Below are positions 37,540-48,910 of a stretch of DNA of 64,000 bases, one piece after another (position 1 is the stretch's first letter; each line of letters opens with the position of its first letter). The DNA comes from Cycas panzhihuaensis (Eukaryota; Cycadophyta). Below the pieces are notes generated by a model, which saw only the letters and a program-made list of their open reading frames with translations, was not told where the DNA came from and did no database searches. The stretch lies in assembly GCA_023213395.1 (NCBI GenBank), contig CM041465.1, positions 8,866,001 through 8,930,000 of the forward strand. Direction: 5' to 3'. The position numbers and the translations under genes were made by a program.

Positions 37540-38780
37540 TTATTTTTCAGAGGAGTCAACCAAATAGGTGTTGCTTAACAGATTTTTAATAAGAAGTTCT
37601 ACATAAGTAGAGGTTGAAGAAGATCCTTCTTCGTCAAATATTACATCATGCAAGATTAAAATTTTATGTGTGACTAGATCCAAAAGTCTGTAAACTTTAC
37701 TTTCTTCGCTGTATCCAACAAAGATGTATTTATAACTTTTAGGATCAAGTTTCTTGTATTTTTCTTTGGAAATATGTCCCCATACAGTACTTCCAAAAAT
37801 TCTTAGATGTTTAACTGAAGGTTTATGACCAGACCATTTTTGTTCTAGCATAATATTTTGTAAGGATTTACTAGGTAAATTGTTTAAAAGATAGTTAGAG
37901 CAGGTAATTGCTTCTACCCATAATTTTAAGTCAAGACTATTTGCATGTAGCATGTATCGAATCATTTCAACTAGAGTATGGTTTTTGCATTCAACAACAT
38001 CGTTTTGTTGAGGGGTATAGGCAACAAAGTGCTAGAATTGAATTATGTATTTCTTATAGAAGGAAGTAAACTCCACTTAGGTTTTCTTTAGCATTGTCAA
38101 ATCTAAAAATTTTAATTTTTGAGTTTGATTGATTTTCTACAAGTGTTTTAAATTCAGTGAAGATATCAAATACCTGATTATGAGTCTTGAGTGTGTACAC
38201 CTAATATTTTCTTAAAAAATCATTAATAAAAGTGACAAAATAATGATAACCAAAATATGAAGTTACATAGAATGGTCCACATATATCAGAGTGAATAAAT
38301 TCAAGTGGAACTTTCACTCTGAATTGAGTCTAATGTGGAAAGGGATCCATGTGTTGCTTACCTATTATGCAGGCTTAGTAGATACCATAAATAGTATTTA
38401 GGGTAGGAAAACCATGAACTATATCATGTCTTTTTAGATAGTAAAGGTTGTCGTAACTAGTATGGCCAAACTGTGCATGCTATAATTTACTGACTGGGTC
38501 AGATTTAGCTATAAAGGCACAAAAGGACTTTGTTTTAGTATTTTGTAAACTAGTTAAGTTATAGAGACATGTTTTATGATCGATAAGTCTAGAAGAAATA
38601 GATTTGAATTTGTTTAATGGTTCTTTAATAATAAATTTATCTTTCCAGAATTTGACAACAAGGTCTTTCTAGTAGATTTGGTAGACAGAAAGAAGATTTG
38701 GTAACAAACTGGGTACGTAGAATATGTCCTTGATTGAACCATCTTTTATAGTGACATCACCTAATCCTTTCACTTTGAGT
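37540..38780 (-). pseudogene. copia-4 integrase
   Basis: The core reads HSDICGPFYVTSYFGYHYFV and FINDFLRK near 38310-38200. The C-terminal part is open for 141 codons at 37965-37540 and contains AITCSNYLLNNLPSKSL and HLRIFGSTVWGHI, the normal copia integrase C-terminal pattern, followed by GYSEESKVYRL. A zinc-binding HxxxH-CxxC region precedes the core with decay. Confidence 0.85.
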
Positions 38781-39921
38781 TGCGATCCACTCCTAAAAGA
38801 GATCTCTTATTCATAGTTAATATTAGATAGATAAGTAGATAAATTCTCCTAGTGTCCTATCATATGATGGGAAGTACTAGAGTCAAGAATCCATTACGGT
38901 GATATACTCGATGGAGCAACAAAGGTAGAGGTGGAAGTAGTTAAAAATGCTTATATGATTGGGGTCTGGTTTGAATTCCCTCAGAAGCTTTCCAAGCTTC
39001 TAAACCTATTCTACTTCTATAGATGCCAATAGTATGTCCTTTTTTATGGTAGTAGGCACAACTAATGTTCTGAGAAGGATTAACAGTGTTCCATTTTGGA
39101 AGAGACTCTTTGGAAGTATTCTGATATTTAGGTGGACCAGAATACTTAGTATTGTTTTGAGAACTAGGAGGTAGACCTCTGTGAGGATTTTAGAATTTTG
39201 GATTACTATTAAAGTGGTTATCATGTTTAGTTTTATTCTGAGGCTTAGATTTGGAAAAAAAAGCTTGAGAAGAATCTTTTAATTTACCCATTTGAATTAA
39301 CATTATTTGATGTTCTATCAGTTGGTTTGCCAACTGATTAAAAGTTATCGGAGGATTACCAACTTGTTGTCTGGCAGTCTTAAAAAGATTAAAATATTTT
39401 GGTAGTTTGTTTATCGCAAGATGAATGAGTGTATGATCATCTTTAGCATGTGTGACTATTTGTTCTACATCACCTACTTTAATTATAGTTTTAATATAAT
39501 TGCCTAGATCTTTATTAATTAGTTAAATTTTGGATAAAAAGTCTTTGACTTTGAAAAAATCATCATAATTAAAGTTATACAATCGTTGTTCTAGGATAGC
39601 TAATTATTGTGTATCGACCTTATCATATTTCTCCTTAAGAGTATTCTAGAAAGTGGCTAAATCATATGTATCAGAGAACTGCTGATTAATTTCTAGTGAT
39701 AAAGACATTATGATGGTGCCTAGGGTTGCATCAGAGTTCATCAGATATAGCATATGCCTTTATGAAGTTATGTTTTTTGGTTTTTTGAATTCACCTGTTA
39801 CATATCGCTATATCTTCTATTGTTTAAGCTGATGGGAAATGTGATTCCTCTAGTTAGCATAGTTTGAGCCGTTTAGAACTAGAATCAGGATGAAGGTGGT
39901 TATCCCTGGCATTAGTGCCAT
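38781..39921 (-). pseudogene. copia-4 gag and protease
   Basis: Gag is taken to start at 39921 (MALMPGITTF). It runs through FKVKDFLSKI and VGNPPITFNQLANQLIEHQI to a zinc knuckle near 39060-39020. In the CX2CX4HX4C pattern, Cys2 and Cys3 both read Tyr (CAYYHKKGHTIGIY), which are single G-to-A changes. The protease follows at about 38900, where the motif reads WILDSSTSHHM with the usual Gly-Ala changed. Confidence 0.8.
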
Positions 39922-40443
39922 ATTAGGAATTGTAAACGTTGATTAGGAGTCTATTTGAATAAAAAAATTTAGAGAATCTAGATGAAGAAGTGTAGGTGAT
40001 AACAGTCGCATAAAAAAATTACTAAACATCAAAGTAATCCTATTAACATTTCATAAACATGTTTAACTAAAAATCATTGTTATTAAGTTTGTTTGGATAC
40101 CCTTCCCCTAGAAAGAAAAAGAATTAAATATTCCTCTTTTTTGAGGAAAAAACATATTAATAGTCCCCCTTGTTGTTTGAAGAATAAGTTACAAATCAAA
40201 AGAGTTAAGTGTTGAATTAGAAACAAGTTAAATAAGGGTGTTATGTAGACTAATTACCCTTTAGTTATCTTTTTAATAACAAAAAGAAAATTTTAAATAA
40301 GAAAAGAAAATAAAAAACTGTATTATAAGATGGGGGGTAAGCCTCCTTAAAAGGTGTATTTTAATGCTACATCATTTTAAAGATATAAAATAAAGAGGGA
40401 AGTTTTGATTATAGTAAAGGGAGATTTTAATTAATAAGGGATG

Positions 40444-40457
40444 TATATATATATATA

Positions 40458-40552
<95 letters not shown>
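40444..40552. repeat. (AT)n microsatellite
   Basis: A long AT run with one C-containing break near 40460, in the leader of copia-4. Confidence 0.98.
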
Positions 40553-40554
<2 letters not shown>

Positions 40555-40590
40555 GTAACAAAAGAGGATATTAATAATTTATAAATTAAG

Positions 40591-40717
40591 TGTAATAGGG
40601 GAGGGTTAATATTAATATTAAAATGTAGTAGGGGGGGCTAATGTCAATATTTAAAATATAATAAGGGGGGGATAATGTTAATATTAAAAATGTAATAAGG
40701 GAGGGGCTAATGTTAAC
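40591..40717. repeat. G-rich minisatellite, about four units of 34 bp
   Basis: Each unit combines an AT-rich part (TAATGTTAATATTAAAAT type) with a G-run (AGGGGGGGCTAATG type). The units are diverged but in phase. Confidence 0.8.
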
Positions 40718-41247
40718 GTTGATTGAATTAAATCATCATATATAACTAAGACAGACCCAGACCTGACACATTTATATAAAAAAGAGAAGATTATTTTGCA
40801 TTTACAAAATTGTTAGTTTCATTTTGAATTAGATTTAGGGTCCAAGGGGGAAGGAAGAAGAAACCCTACCTAGTTATTTTCTTTGTGGCAGCGATGATGA
40901 TGGTGTTCTTCAGCTTCAAATTGGCAATGGAAAGCAACGAATAACTTTTGGTTTTGCGTAATCTCACTATCCACCCTTCCTTTTGTTCTCCATCTTCAAT
41001 TGAGGTTGAGATCTCTTAGATTTCTAATCAACAGAGGGGCTCTTTTACAGTAGTTCTTGTCCTCTAGAAAGTCTAAGTCCTCAGACTTTGGTTTGGGAAT
41101 AACATCGGTGATCTCCTTTTACGTCACTTTCTTCATACCATCTTCTCTCTCAGTTTTGCTCTTGGTTTCTTGCATGATGCCCCTTTCAATTTAATATCCA
41201 AGTCATGGGATCGATTCCTATGTGAGACTGGCATCATTACTGCGGCA

Positions 41248-41457
41248 ATGAATGCCTTCATCATGGGGACCCAATTAAGGGATATGATTAAGGCTATACG
41301 AGTATGCAAAAATGGCTAAGTGCAAGTTCATTCACATGTTTGATTACTCAACACATTTTGGTCAAATGGAATGCCTAAAGTTGATAGCATCTCCAGGGTT
41401 TCCTAAAAAATGTATTAGATATCTTGGTCTTATGTTATAGTTTAATGAAAGGCAGGG
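41248..41457 (+). pseudogene. Captured fragment of AP-1 complex gamma-adaptin (5' coding part)
   Basis: The plus strand reads MNAFIMGTQLRDMIKAIRVCK from 41248. This corresponds to the conserved plant gamma-adaptin N-terminus (MNPFSSGTRLRDMIRAIRACK, from memory of the family). In another frame from 41309 follows AKMAKCKFIHMFDYSTHFGQ and then ECLKLIASPGFPKKCIRYLG, matching the next conserved block. About 30 codons between the two blocks are missing. Gamma-adaptin is a subunit of the clathrin adaptor AP-1 at the trans-Golgi. Here only the first part is present. It lies antisense to the host retroelement and is not functional. Confidence 0.88.
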
Positions 41458-41508
41458 GATCACCGATCTTGGTTTGAGGTGATTGCAATCAGGCAAGGGT
41501 TTACAATA

Positions 41509-41650
41509 TGCATTGTAGTGCTTACTGAATTTACCTCTCGAAAACGTCATTACGAGGTTGTTGCAAAGTCAATTGTGGAAAGTGTATTGGAAGAGAACAA
41601 TGGAACCATGATGACTTATGAGCAGACTAGTGCAAGAATCTATGGAAGTT
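41509..41650 (+). pseudogene. Captured fragment of armadillo-repeat kinesin motor domain
   Basis: The plus strand reads VLTEFTSRKRHYEVVAKSIV, then ESVLEENNGTMMTYEQTSAR. This matches the start of a kinesin motor, where plant ARK-type kinesins have DEVLTEFASQKRVYEVVAKP and ESVL-GYNGTVMAYGQTGTGK. The P-loop itself is destroyed (GQTGTGKT region reads EQTSARIYG). It begins about 50 bp after the gamma-adaptin fragment and on the same strand. The open frame runs to 41700. It is a fragment only. Confidence 0.82.
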
Positions 41651-41720
41651 TTATATTTATAGCTTTGCATGGAGACTGTCTGAGATCTCCTCATTCTTGA
41701 TAATAACAGCTCTCATACCA

Positions 41721-42162
41721 TGTAACGGTAGGTAACATGTACAATATTAGCAAGATCAAATAATTAACCATACACAAGTTCTAAATGACATTGCACACGT
41801 ACAAATATTTGACAAGTGGAAAACTCCTTTTAGGGAAGAAAAACCACCTCTTGAATTGTAAAATTTATTGCTTGAAAACCTTTACACAATAGCTTGCAAG
41901 AAATACCCTCTACATACCAAACTATGATGGAAATCAACCTTCAGATAGGCTTATGACAGTCTCCTATATTCTTGGAACTAATTCCTAGAATCTATGAGAG
42001 AATATTTAAAGAATGAGAGGTTCGTTGAAATGGGTAGTTGCTCATTTTAATGACCTTTACATAATAAACAATAATTAACATTAACTTTATAAAATGAACC
42101 TTTACATAACTTAAATTTATATTTAGACATGTGATCAAAAAGTAACATTAACTTTTCTAACA
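41721..42162 (-). repeat. copia-4 5' LTR
   Basis: 442 bp, paired with 35235-35676, preceded by the primer site and followed by the target duplication TGATT. Confidence 0.95.
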
Positions 42163-42167
42163 TGATT

Positions 42168-43330
42168 AATGCTAAGTTGCATGTTGATGGTCCTTCTCAG
42201 AATCAACCCTCTTAAGAAACAAAAGTGATCCATCTTACTGAAGGAAGGAAGAAACAAGCTTCTCTTCCACCCCCTCCTTCTTTCGAAAAGACAAAATGGT
42301 GCTCCTATCATCAAACAAATGCCCATAATAGAATTGAGCGCCATATGGTTTAGAATATTACCTATAATACGAATGTTCAATAAAATTGCTCATCTAAGTC
42401 ATCTCAAGATCAAATGATCCATAACAATTCTTTGCCTCAACACAAGAAGAAAGCAAATAAAGATGATAAAGACAAGGAAAAGTATGTCAAAGATAATGAA
42501 GGTGAGCCTTTGGGTTCTAATTCATTGAATAAGATTACCACTCCCCTGCTTCCTTCAACAAAATGAACTAGTAACCAAACTTACCCACCTCCCAAAGGTG
42601 GTGACACTAAGAGAATGATAAACATGGTGGAGACAACAAAGAGTTTAGGTCCATCTAAATCATCTAATGATTTGATGGTGAGGAATCCTAACTCTTTACC
42701 TCTTGTACCTTCACCTCCCATTAGGTTTAGGTATATTCCCTCTAGTATAAAAGATGGATCATTCTCCTTAGTTGATTAGTTAAAGACCATTCTAGTAGGT
42801 ATCTTAGTTATTGATTTGTTGAAGTGTTGCCTTGAGTAATGCCAACTTTTATTTGATTCTTTGGGAGTTCCTACCATAGTCTCTTCATCCACTTCCATAC
42901 TTTCTTTTGACCTGGCTACCTTGTCTAGTTATTCTACTCATGCACCAAATGATATACCTCTATTCTATATTGAGATTATAAAGGATGAAATTACTATTAA
43001 GCATGTTATTATTGATAAGAGATCATTCATTAATGTAATCCCTCTATACCTTGTTGAGAATTTAGAAATTTTAGTTTTTGATCTATATGAGTGGATTTAT
43101 CAAGGATACAATAAGAATCAAAAGGTGTCCCTAGGTTAAGTCACTCTCCCTCTTACTTTAGAAGAAAATATAGTCCTCACTGAGTTAATTATCATTGATC
43201 TTGATTTGGAGTATAATATTCTTTTAGGTAGACCATGGATTACTTAAATATTAGTGGTTTATTCCTCCCTCTTTGGTGAACTTAAGTTCATCCATGAAGG
43301 ACAATTAAAAATTATAAAGTAAAATCCAAG
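42168..43330 (+). pseudogene. Tat gag C-terminus and protease (plus copy)
   Basis: Gag resumes after copia-4 with a CSYHQTNAHN motif (zinc-knuckle-like, 42300) and PPPKGGDTKRMINMVETTKS. This is nearly identical to the sister copy at 61980-61759. The protease lies in an open segment at 42861-43139, where the active site reads VIIDKRSFINVIPL; the sister has VIIDNGSSINVIPL. The catalytic Asp remains, but Asn-Gly has become Lys-Arg. The region continues with LEYNILLGRPWIT, the protease C-terminal motif. Confidence 0.85.
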
Positions 43331-44140
43331 AACAATTAAACAATTAGTCTCACCCATTGAGACCCCTTTTTAACCTAATGAATCATCAAACTCTTTGGAT
43401 TACTTCTTTTAATCACTTTGTTTATTTTAAAACTTTGCCATCGAAGCTCCTTCTACTCATCCAGAAGTAAAGGATGTAGATTTGGTTGAGATTGTTCCTT
43501 GTTCATTAGGTTCTTTATCCATTCCTTATACTTTGGGTCTAACTAATCAATCTTTAGTTTCCTCTTCCTTTTATGATGAAGAAGTAACCTCACATTCTAT
43601 TATACCTTATGGGGAACCACATATGAGTATACTTATTGATACAAATGCTTTCCCTCATATTTAGACCTACTTCTCATAGGTTTTGTATTTTCCCTGGAGC
43701 ATAAATATTGTGGTTCCTTCCATTACCAATATTTTATCAAGTACTCAATCAATTTTAGTCATACATGATTTACATGTTAATGCTTTGCCTCTCTTCTCTT
43801 GATCCTCTTTCTTTATTATATGGTTAAATAGACATGATAAGAAGATGTTGTTACATCGACATCTAGACTTAGAATTGGGTAGTGAAGGTATTGATTCATA
43901 GGAAGTGAACTTGGTGTCCATTATTTCTTTTCCTTTCCATTCTTTTGTGTATCCTTCCCCATCATCTCTCATCCTAATGTCTTTTCTTGATCCATAATAT
44001 CAATGGTACCATTAAGAATTTAATAAAATCTTTACTTTGACTTAGGATTTCATTGATAGGCCTATTCTATTTTCTCATGTTTTTTTAGTCATTAAAATTG
44101 TCCATACTTGCCCAAACTCTTTGGTCGATTTACCACCTCA
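43331..44140 (+). pseudogene. Tat gag-pol spacer (plus copy)
   Basis: Aligns with the inverted sequence 61150-60320 of the sister copy, including LSIPYTLGLTNQSLVSSSFY against the sister's LGFPSTIVSPDLIDCSLISS. The stretch separates protease from RT in the sister. The alignment ends near 44140, where the deletion begins. Confidence 0.7.
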
Positions 44141-44992
44141 ACAATGAGGATAAACTATGGTTCTGAGTCTTTCTTCTTGCTTAATGAGATAAAACTATGG
44201 GTAATTTCTTTCTTTAGTATTTTCTTGTCTTCTTTTGAGCTACCCTTTGCTTTCATCAAAGGTCTTACTCATGATCATATAAGTATCTTGATCTTTCTAG
44301 AATTTGCATGGATTGTGAGTGCTCGATTATGAGATTTTGATCTTTTTCTCTTTTGAGATCCATACTCAAGAGATAATTTCAGCCCTAGCTTCATCACTTA
44401 TTTTCATCCTAGAAAGAGAAACATTTCTGTCAGCTTCAGATACTTTATTACTAATTAAGACCAAACTTCCACTTGTCAGCCCTACACCTTTATGATTCCT
44501 TCTTGGTAATATATCACCTTTAATTTTCTTTTGATCATTTTTATTATCCTTGGTTTACTCTATCTATCTTTTGAATTGAATACTCATTCTACCACCATCC
44601 TTTTATATTTGAAGATACTATGATTTTGATTTTCTTTGTTTTTCCATGGTTCAATCCTTAAGGAGATTGGTCTCTTTCATCTTAGATTTTATTAAAAAGG
44701 ATAAATCCTTTCTATGTTAAGTAAAAGAATTTCATAATTAGATGATTATGACTCCTTTCTTGAAAAAAAAAAAAAAAGTGGCAAAACAAAATCTGAAAAA
44801 AAGAAAATAAAATAAAGAGAAGGAAATAAAAGAAAAGTAAAAAAAAAAAAGGTAAAAGAAAGTATGTTGTTATCATCCTCTTATAATCTAGGGTAATTCA
44901 CGTGACAACTTTGTCCCTACTTATACATATATAGATTAGGTTTATTTAGATGAGTCATTAAGGATTTTTGGATCTAGTTGCTTGGATCCACC
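44141..44992 (+). other. Tat 3' region after internal deletion (plus copy)
   Basis: Starting at AATGAGGATAAACTATGG (44143), the sequence follows the sister copy from about 57240 downward, that is from the pol end. It carries no ORF that I trust. A-rich runs lie at 44760-44860. Confidence 0.7.
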
Positions 44993-45586
44993 ATGGCCTC
45001 AGTTATGATTAAACCTTACTTAATGCCTTTGTTAGTATTGATCATGATCATCCCAATTATAATTTTTCTTTTTCTTCACCATAGTCAAAATAAATTTCAT
45101 TCATTACCATCTCCTTATTGGTTGATTTATGCACCTTCCTTTATTGATCACATCGTCTCCAAATACTAGTCCTATTTTCCTATGGCATTAAGTATATTCA
45201 CTAATAGAGTTAGTAGAGGTAACCCTAGACCATCTGCTTCTACTTGGGTTATTTATGACTAATTAGGACGTCCTCTTTTTTCTACTAGATTATTTATAAC
45301 TATGGTAACTAATAATGAAGCTAAGTATTTTGCTATTATAGAAGATTTATCTAATATTTCTCACTTTTACTTTGGACCTATTATTCTATATTATGATTCT
45401 TAGGTTGTAGTCTATCAATTAGTTGGGATGTATCAGGTGCACTCACCACGACTCCTTCTCCTTCATCATCAAGATTCATCAGTGCTATCATTACTCTCAT
45501 CAGTTACCATTGAGTATATCCCTCATTCCCTTAATGTTAAAATTAACACTTTCATTTCCTCTATTTTAGATGATTACTTTGGTTGA
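44993..45586 (+). pseudogene. Second RNase H of the Tat element (plus copy)
   Basis: From ATG at 44993 one frame runs 197 codons to TGA at 45584-45586, broken by three stops. It starts MASVMIKPYLMPLLVLIMII, and this hydrophobic segment continues to about residue 28, a possible membrane anchor. The RNase H fold follows: FTNRVSRGNPRPSASTWVIY (family FTDGSxKGNPGPA), TNNEAKYFAII (family TNNEAEYxA, with the catalytic Glu replaced by Lys) and YYDS-stop-VVVYQLVGMYQ (family DSQLVVNQLxGxYQ). Two of the stops correspond to Gln in the sister copy. This is the archaeal/bacterial-like RNase H known in Tat elements, but placed beyond the pol end. Confidence 0.8.
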
Positions 45587-46500
<914 letters not shown>

Positions 46501-48320
46501 TGACCCATGATACATAGTTGAGGCTATCAAAATGACTCTCATCTCCCTCCTATCTCTCTACACAGTGCAAAGTATATTCATCTCTGTAAGCCTTGATGAG
46601 ATTCCTCCTATACTCTTGGCTCTACCCTCTCCCCTCTACCTAAATCTTGCCCATGTATAAACTCTCTGTGGGGTGGAAGATGTCATCCCTATTGTACCGT
46701 AGTACTCCTTAATGGAGTAACTCATGCTCCTACCTAAGCTAAAGCCATCCTACATGGATGACATCTCTCATCTTTAGTTGCTCTAAGTTCTAGTTCTCAT
46801 GCTCTTATCCCTACTCTCATATCCATGTACATGTCTCAAGCTCAAAGAATGACTAAAGTGGCCAATACGTCATCCTAGCAAGGTACAATCCATTATGTTC
46901 CATAATGGAACTTCCTCTAATATAGGAACATAGAGGAATATTAACTCTAGTGTCCTCTTCACCTCCCCTAGAGTCATGATCTCACCATCTGTCCAATGAA
47001 AATATATAAGTTGTGATCAGTCTACTGAAAAGAAAATTGTGATCAAAAAATAAATATAGTTTAATATGAGAGAAATCAATTAACTATCATACATGATGGT
47101 TCACTTTCTTCTATCAGCTCTGTCACCATCTCCTCCCATACCTATGGCACTCCCACTCCCTGTGGCTCATGAGGAGCCTCCTTGATAGGCTTTCCCTCTC
47201 TTGTTCTGCTCCCTTCTCCTTTACCCTACTCCTCTATTAAGCCTAGCTCCATGCTCTATATGAAGCCTCCTCTACCCTCACCTAGTGCTCCACCTGCTCT
47301 TTTAAGCACCTACAGATTCCCTTCCTTTTTCTCTGCTAGTTGATGCACCTCCTCTCCCTCCTTGATTGGCCTTGCCATCACCTCTACCATCTCTCCAAAC
47401 TCTACCTCTTCTCTCTCTTACTCTACATTACCCTTGAATAGTGATAAGAGCCTCTCTTGCTACTTCCCTCTCTGCAACATCCATCTCATCATCACTCCAT
47501 AATGGTAATCATATATATGCGTCCTCTACTAGTTGTCTCCTAGTCATCCTACTAAGTAGAGGATTGTGTGTACTCCTAGCTATGGTGGCTAGCCTATTAT
47601 GCATCCTAGCTCTCATATACCACCTATTCATCACTAGATTTATGACAGTCAACTCTCTTGGTGCTCATCCTGGCCTCATTAAAGGAACATGGTTATATAG
47701 CCAGCACATCAAGATGGAGCTATAAGAAAATCCCCCTCTCCCTAACCTATTGATCCTTGATAACTAAGGGCATATGCTATCCACTATGTACTACTCCCAA
47801 TTTATCTTGATCCCTTGCTCACACCTCCTTATGACTCCTATCCACTAAGTTGGAATCCCAATGAAATTTTAGGTTCTAACTATCCTATATATGATGATCA
47901 AGGCAATAATCCTTTGCATGATAAAAATACCCTGTGTTTTCTGTATAGCCTCTACAGATATACCATGAAGGCTAATTTGATCTATAAAACCCATCAAGTA
48001 TTGACTGCATGCTATCTAAGACTCCTTATCCATCACCCTACTGAGTCTCACCCTCTCACCATGCCAGCTTACTTCTAAAATCCTCCCTACATCTCTATGA
48101 GTGATTTGTATCTCTCTGATGGCTAGTATCCTAAATATGTTACATCTTGGAATCTAGTGGTGGATGAAGTCATATAATATCTTGTACTCTATCACTAGTT
48201 GAGTTGATCTGCTCACTTGTGAAAGTCCACAGGCCCTTAAATTAGCCCATCCAACTAGCTAACTAGGTTCCCAATTACTAGTACCTCATTCTCTTATGTC
48301 TCCACCCTCTCTAGAGCCTT
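46501..48320 (-). pseudogene. Antisense PMD-like ORF (Tat plus copy)
   Basis: Runs opposite to the retroelement and aligns with the plus-strand ORF at 53240-54990 in the sister copy. The minus strand translates, with stops, to YKILYDFIHH and EIQITHRDVGRILEVSWHGE near 48190-48050. The pattern (aromatic/Leu block, then xIxITxRDVGxILG) resembles the plant mobile domain (PMD/MAIN-like). The C-terminal half has charged and Pro/Ser-rich codons. It is decayed more than the sister. Confidence 0.6.
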
Positions 48321-48910
48321 CCTCACATTATAAAGATCATATCAATACTTCATTTTCATATTTCAAATTTTTAATTTTTAAAATTTTCTTTAAGAAAGTT
48401 TAAAAGTATGACCATATAATAAAAAATATGACTTCATAGTCAAACACATAATTTCACTAAAAAAAAATGTGATTTCCTTTAATTACCCTAAATTATAAAA
48501 CTATATCTTTAATGGTGTTATCACATTTTTCACTAGTTTATTACGTTTTTAGTATAGTGCCTGCATTCTTTGAGCTGTATCACCATGTTTTTGGAGAGAA
48601 TTTTTTAAAATAAAAAATAATAATAATCTCAACTCATCAAATACCTAGCTCCCTGCTTCGTGTTACTGTCACTAGTCTCCTAGAGCTGGGCCTCCATCAG
48701 AATAAGCTCATGATCACCCCAAAAATAAGAGAAAATAGTATGTGACTAGATCATTTCTCTGTCTCCCTCTTGTAAAAATGGAACTTCATTTTCATCCTTT
48801 TTCTTAATAAAGGAAGGGGGCCTTTCTCTTTTTTTTTTAGGAAAATTTTTTTCCAGCATCCATTAAGCCTATCAAAGTGAATTCTGGTCCTATTTAGTTG
48901 CCATTTGGTA
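48321..48910 (-). promoter_or_regulatory. Upstream region of the antisense ORF (Tat plus copy)
   Basis: Aligns in reverse with about 52600-53240. It has several TATGACC, TGTGA and ACGTTTTTA-like motifs also seen in the Tat LTR. The sequence ends at the CA/TG terminus of the minus-strand LTR. Confidence 0.45.

Larger units (their letters stand above)
39922..41720 (-). other. copia-4 leader with captured sequence
   Basis: A leader of 1.8 kb between the primer site and gag. From left to right it holds AT-rich leader, a TA microsatellite (40444-40552), four G-rich minisatellite units (40591-40717), about 0.4 kb of unassigned sequence without element similarity (40830-41200), then the gamma-adaptin and kinesin fragments. 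The primer-binding site closes it at 41709-41720. Confidence 0.8.
35235..42162 (-). mobile_element. Complete Ty1/copia element carrying host-gene fragments (copia-4)
   Basis: Two LTRs of exactly 442 bp, beginning TGTAA and ending CTAACA, are flanked by an exact target duplication TGATT (35230-35234 and 42163-42167). The primer site (TGGTATGAGAGC on the minus strand, one change from the tRNA-Met complement) lies at 41709-41720, and the polypurine tract AAAGGGGGA lies at 35677-35685. From right to left come a leader, gag (from 39921), protease, integrase, RT and RNase H. The 1.8-kb leader contains fragments matching AP-1 gamma-adaptin and armadillo-repeat kinesin. LTR divergence is roughly 10 percent. 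All ORFs are broken. Confidence 0.95.

Noticed and set aside
48870-48895. Sequence resembling a Tat primer site (TGGCAACTAAATAGGACC on the minus strand) just beyond the minus-copy LTR
   Set aside because: It would imply a tandem dimer of Tat elements, but the sequence beyond it aligns with the region upstream of the plus copy's antisense ORF, so it is more likely a chance match in flanking Tat sequence.
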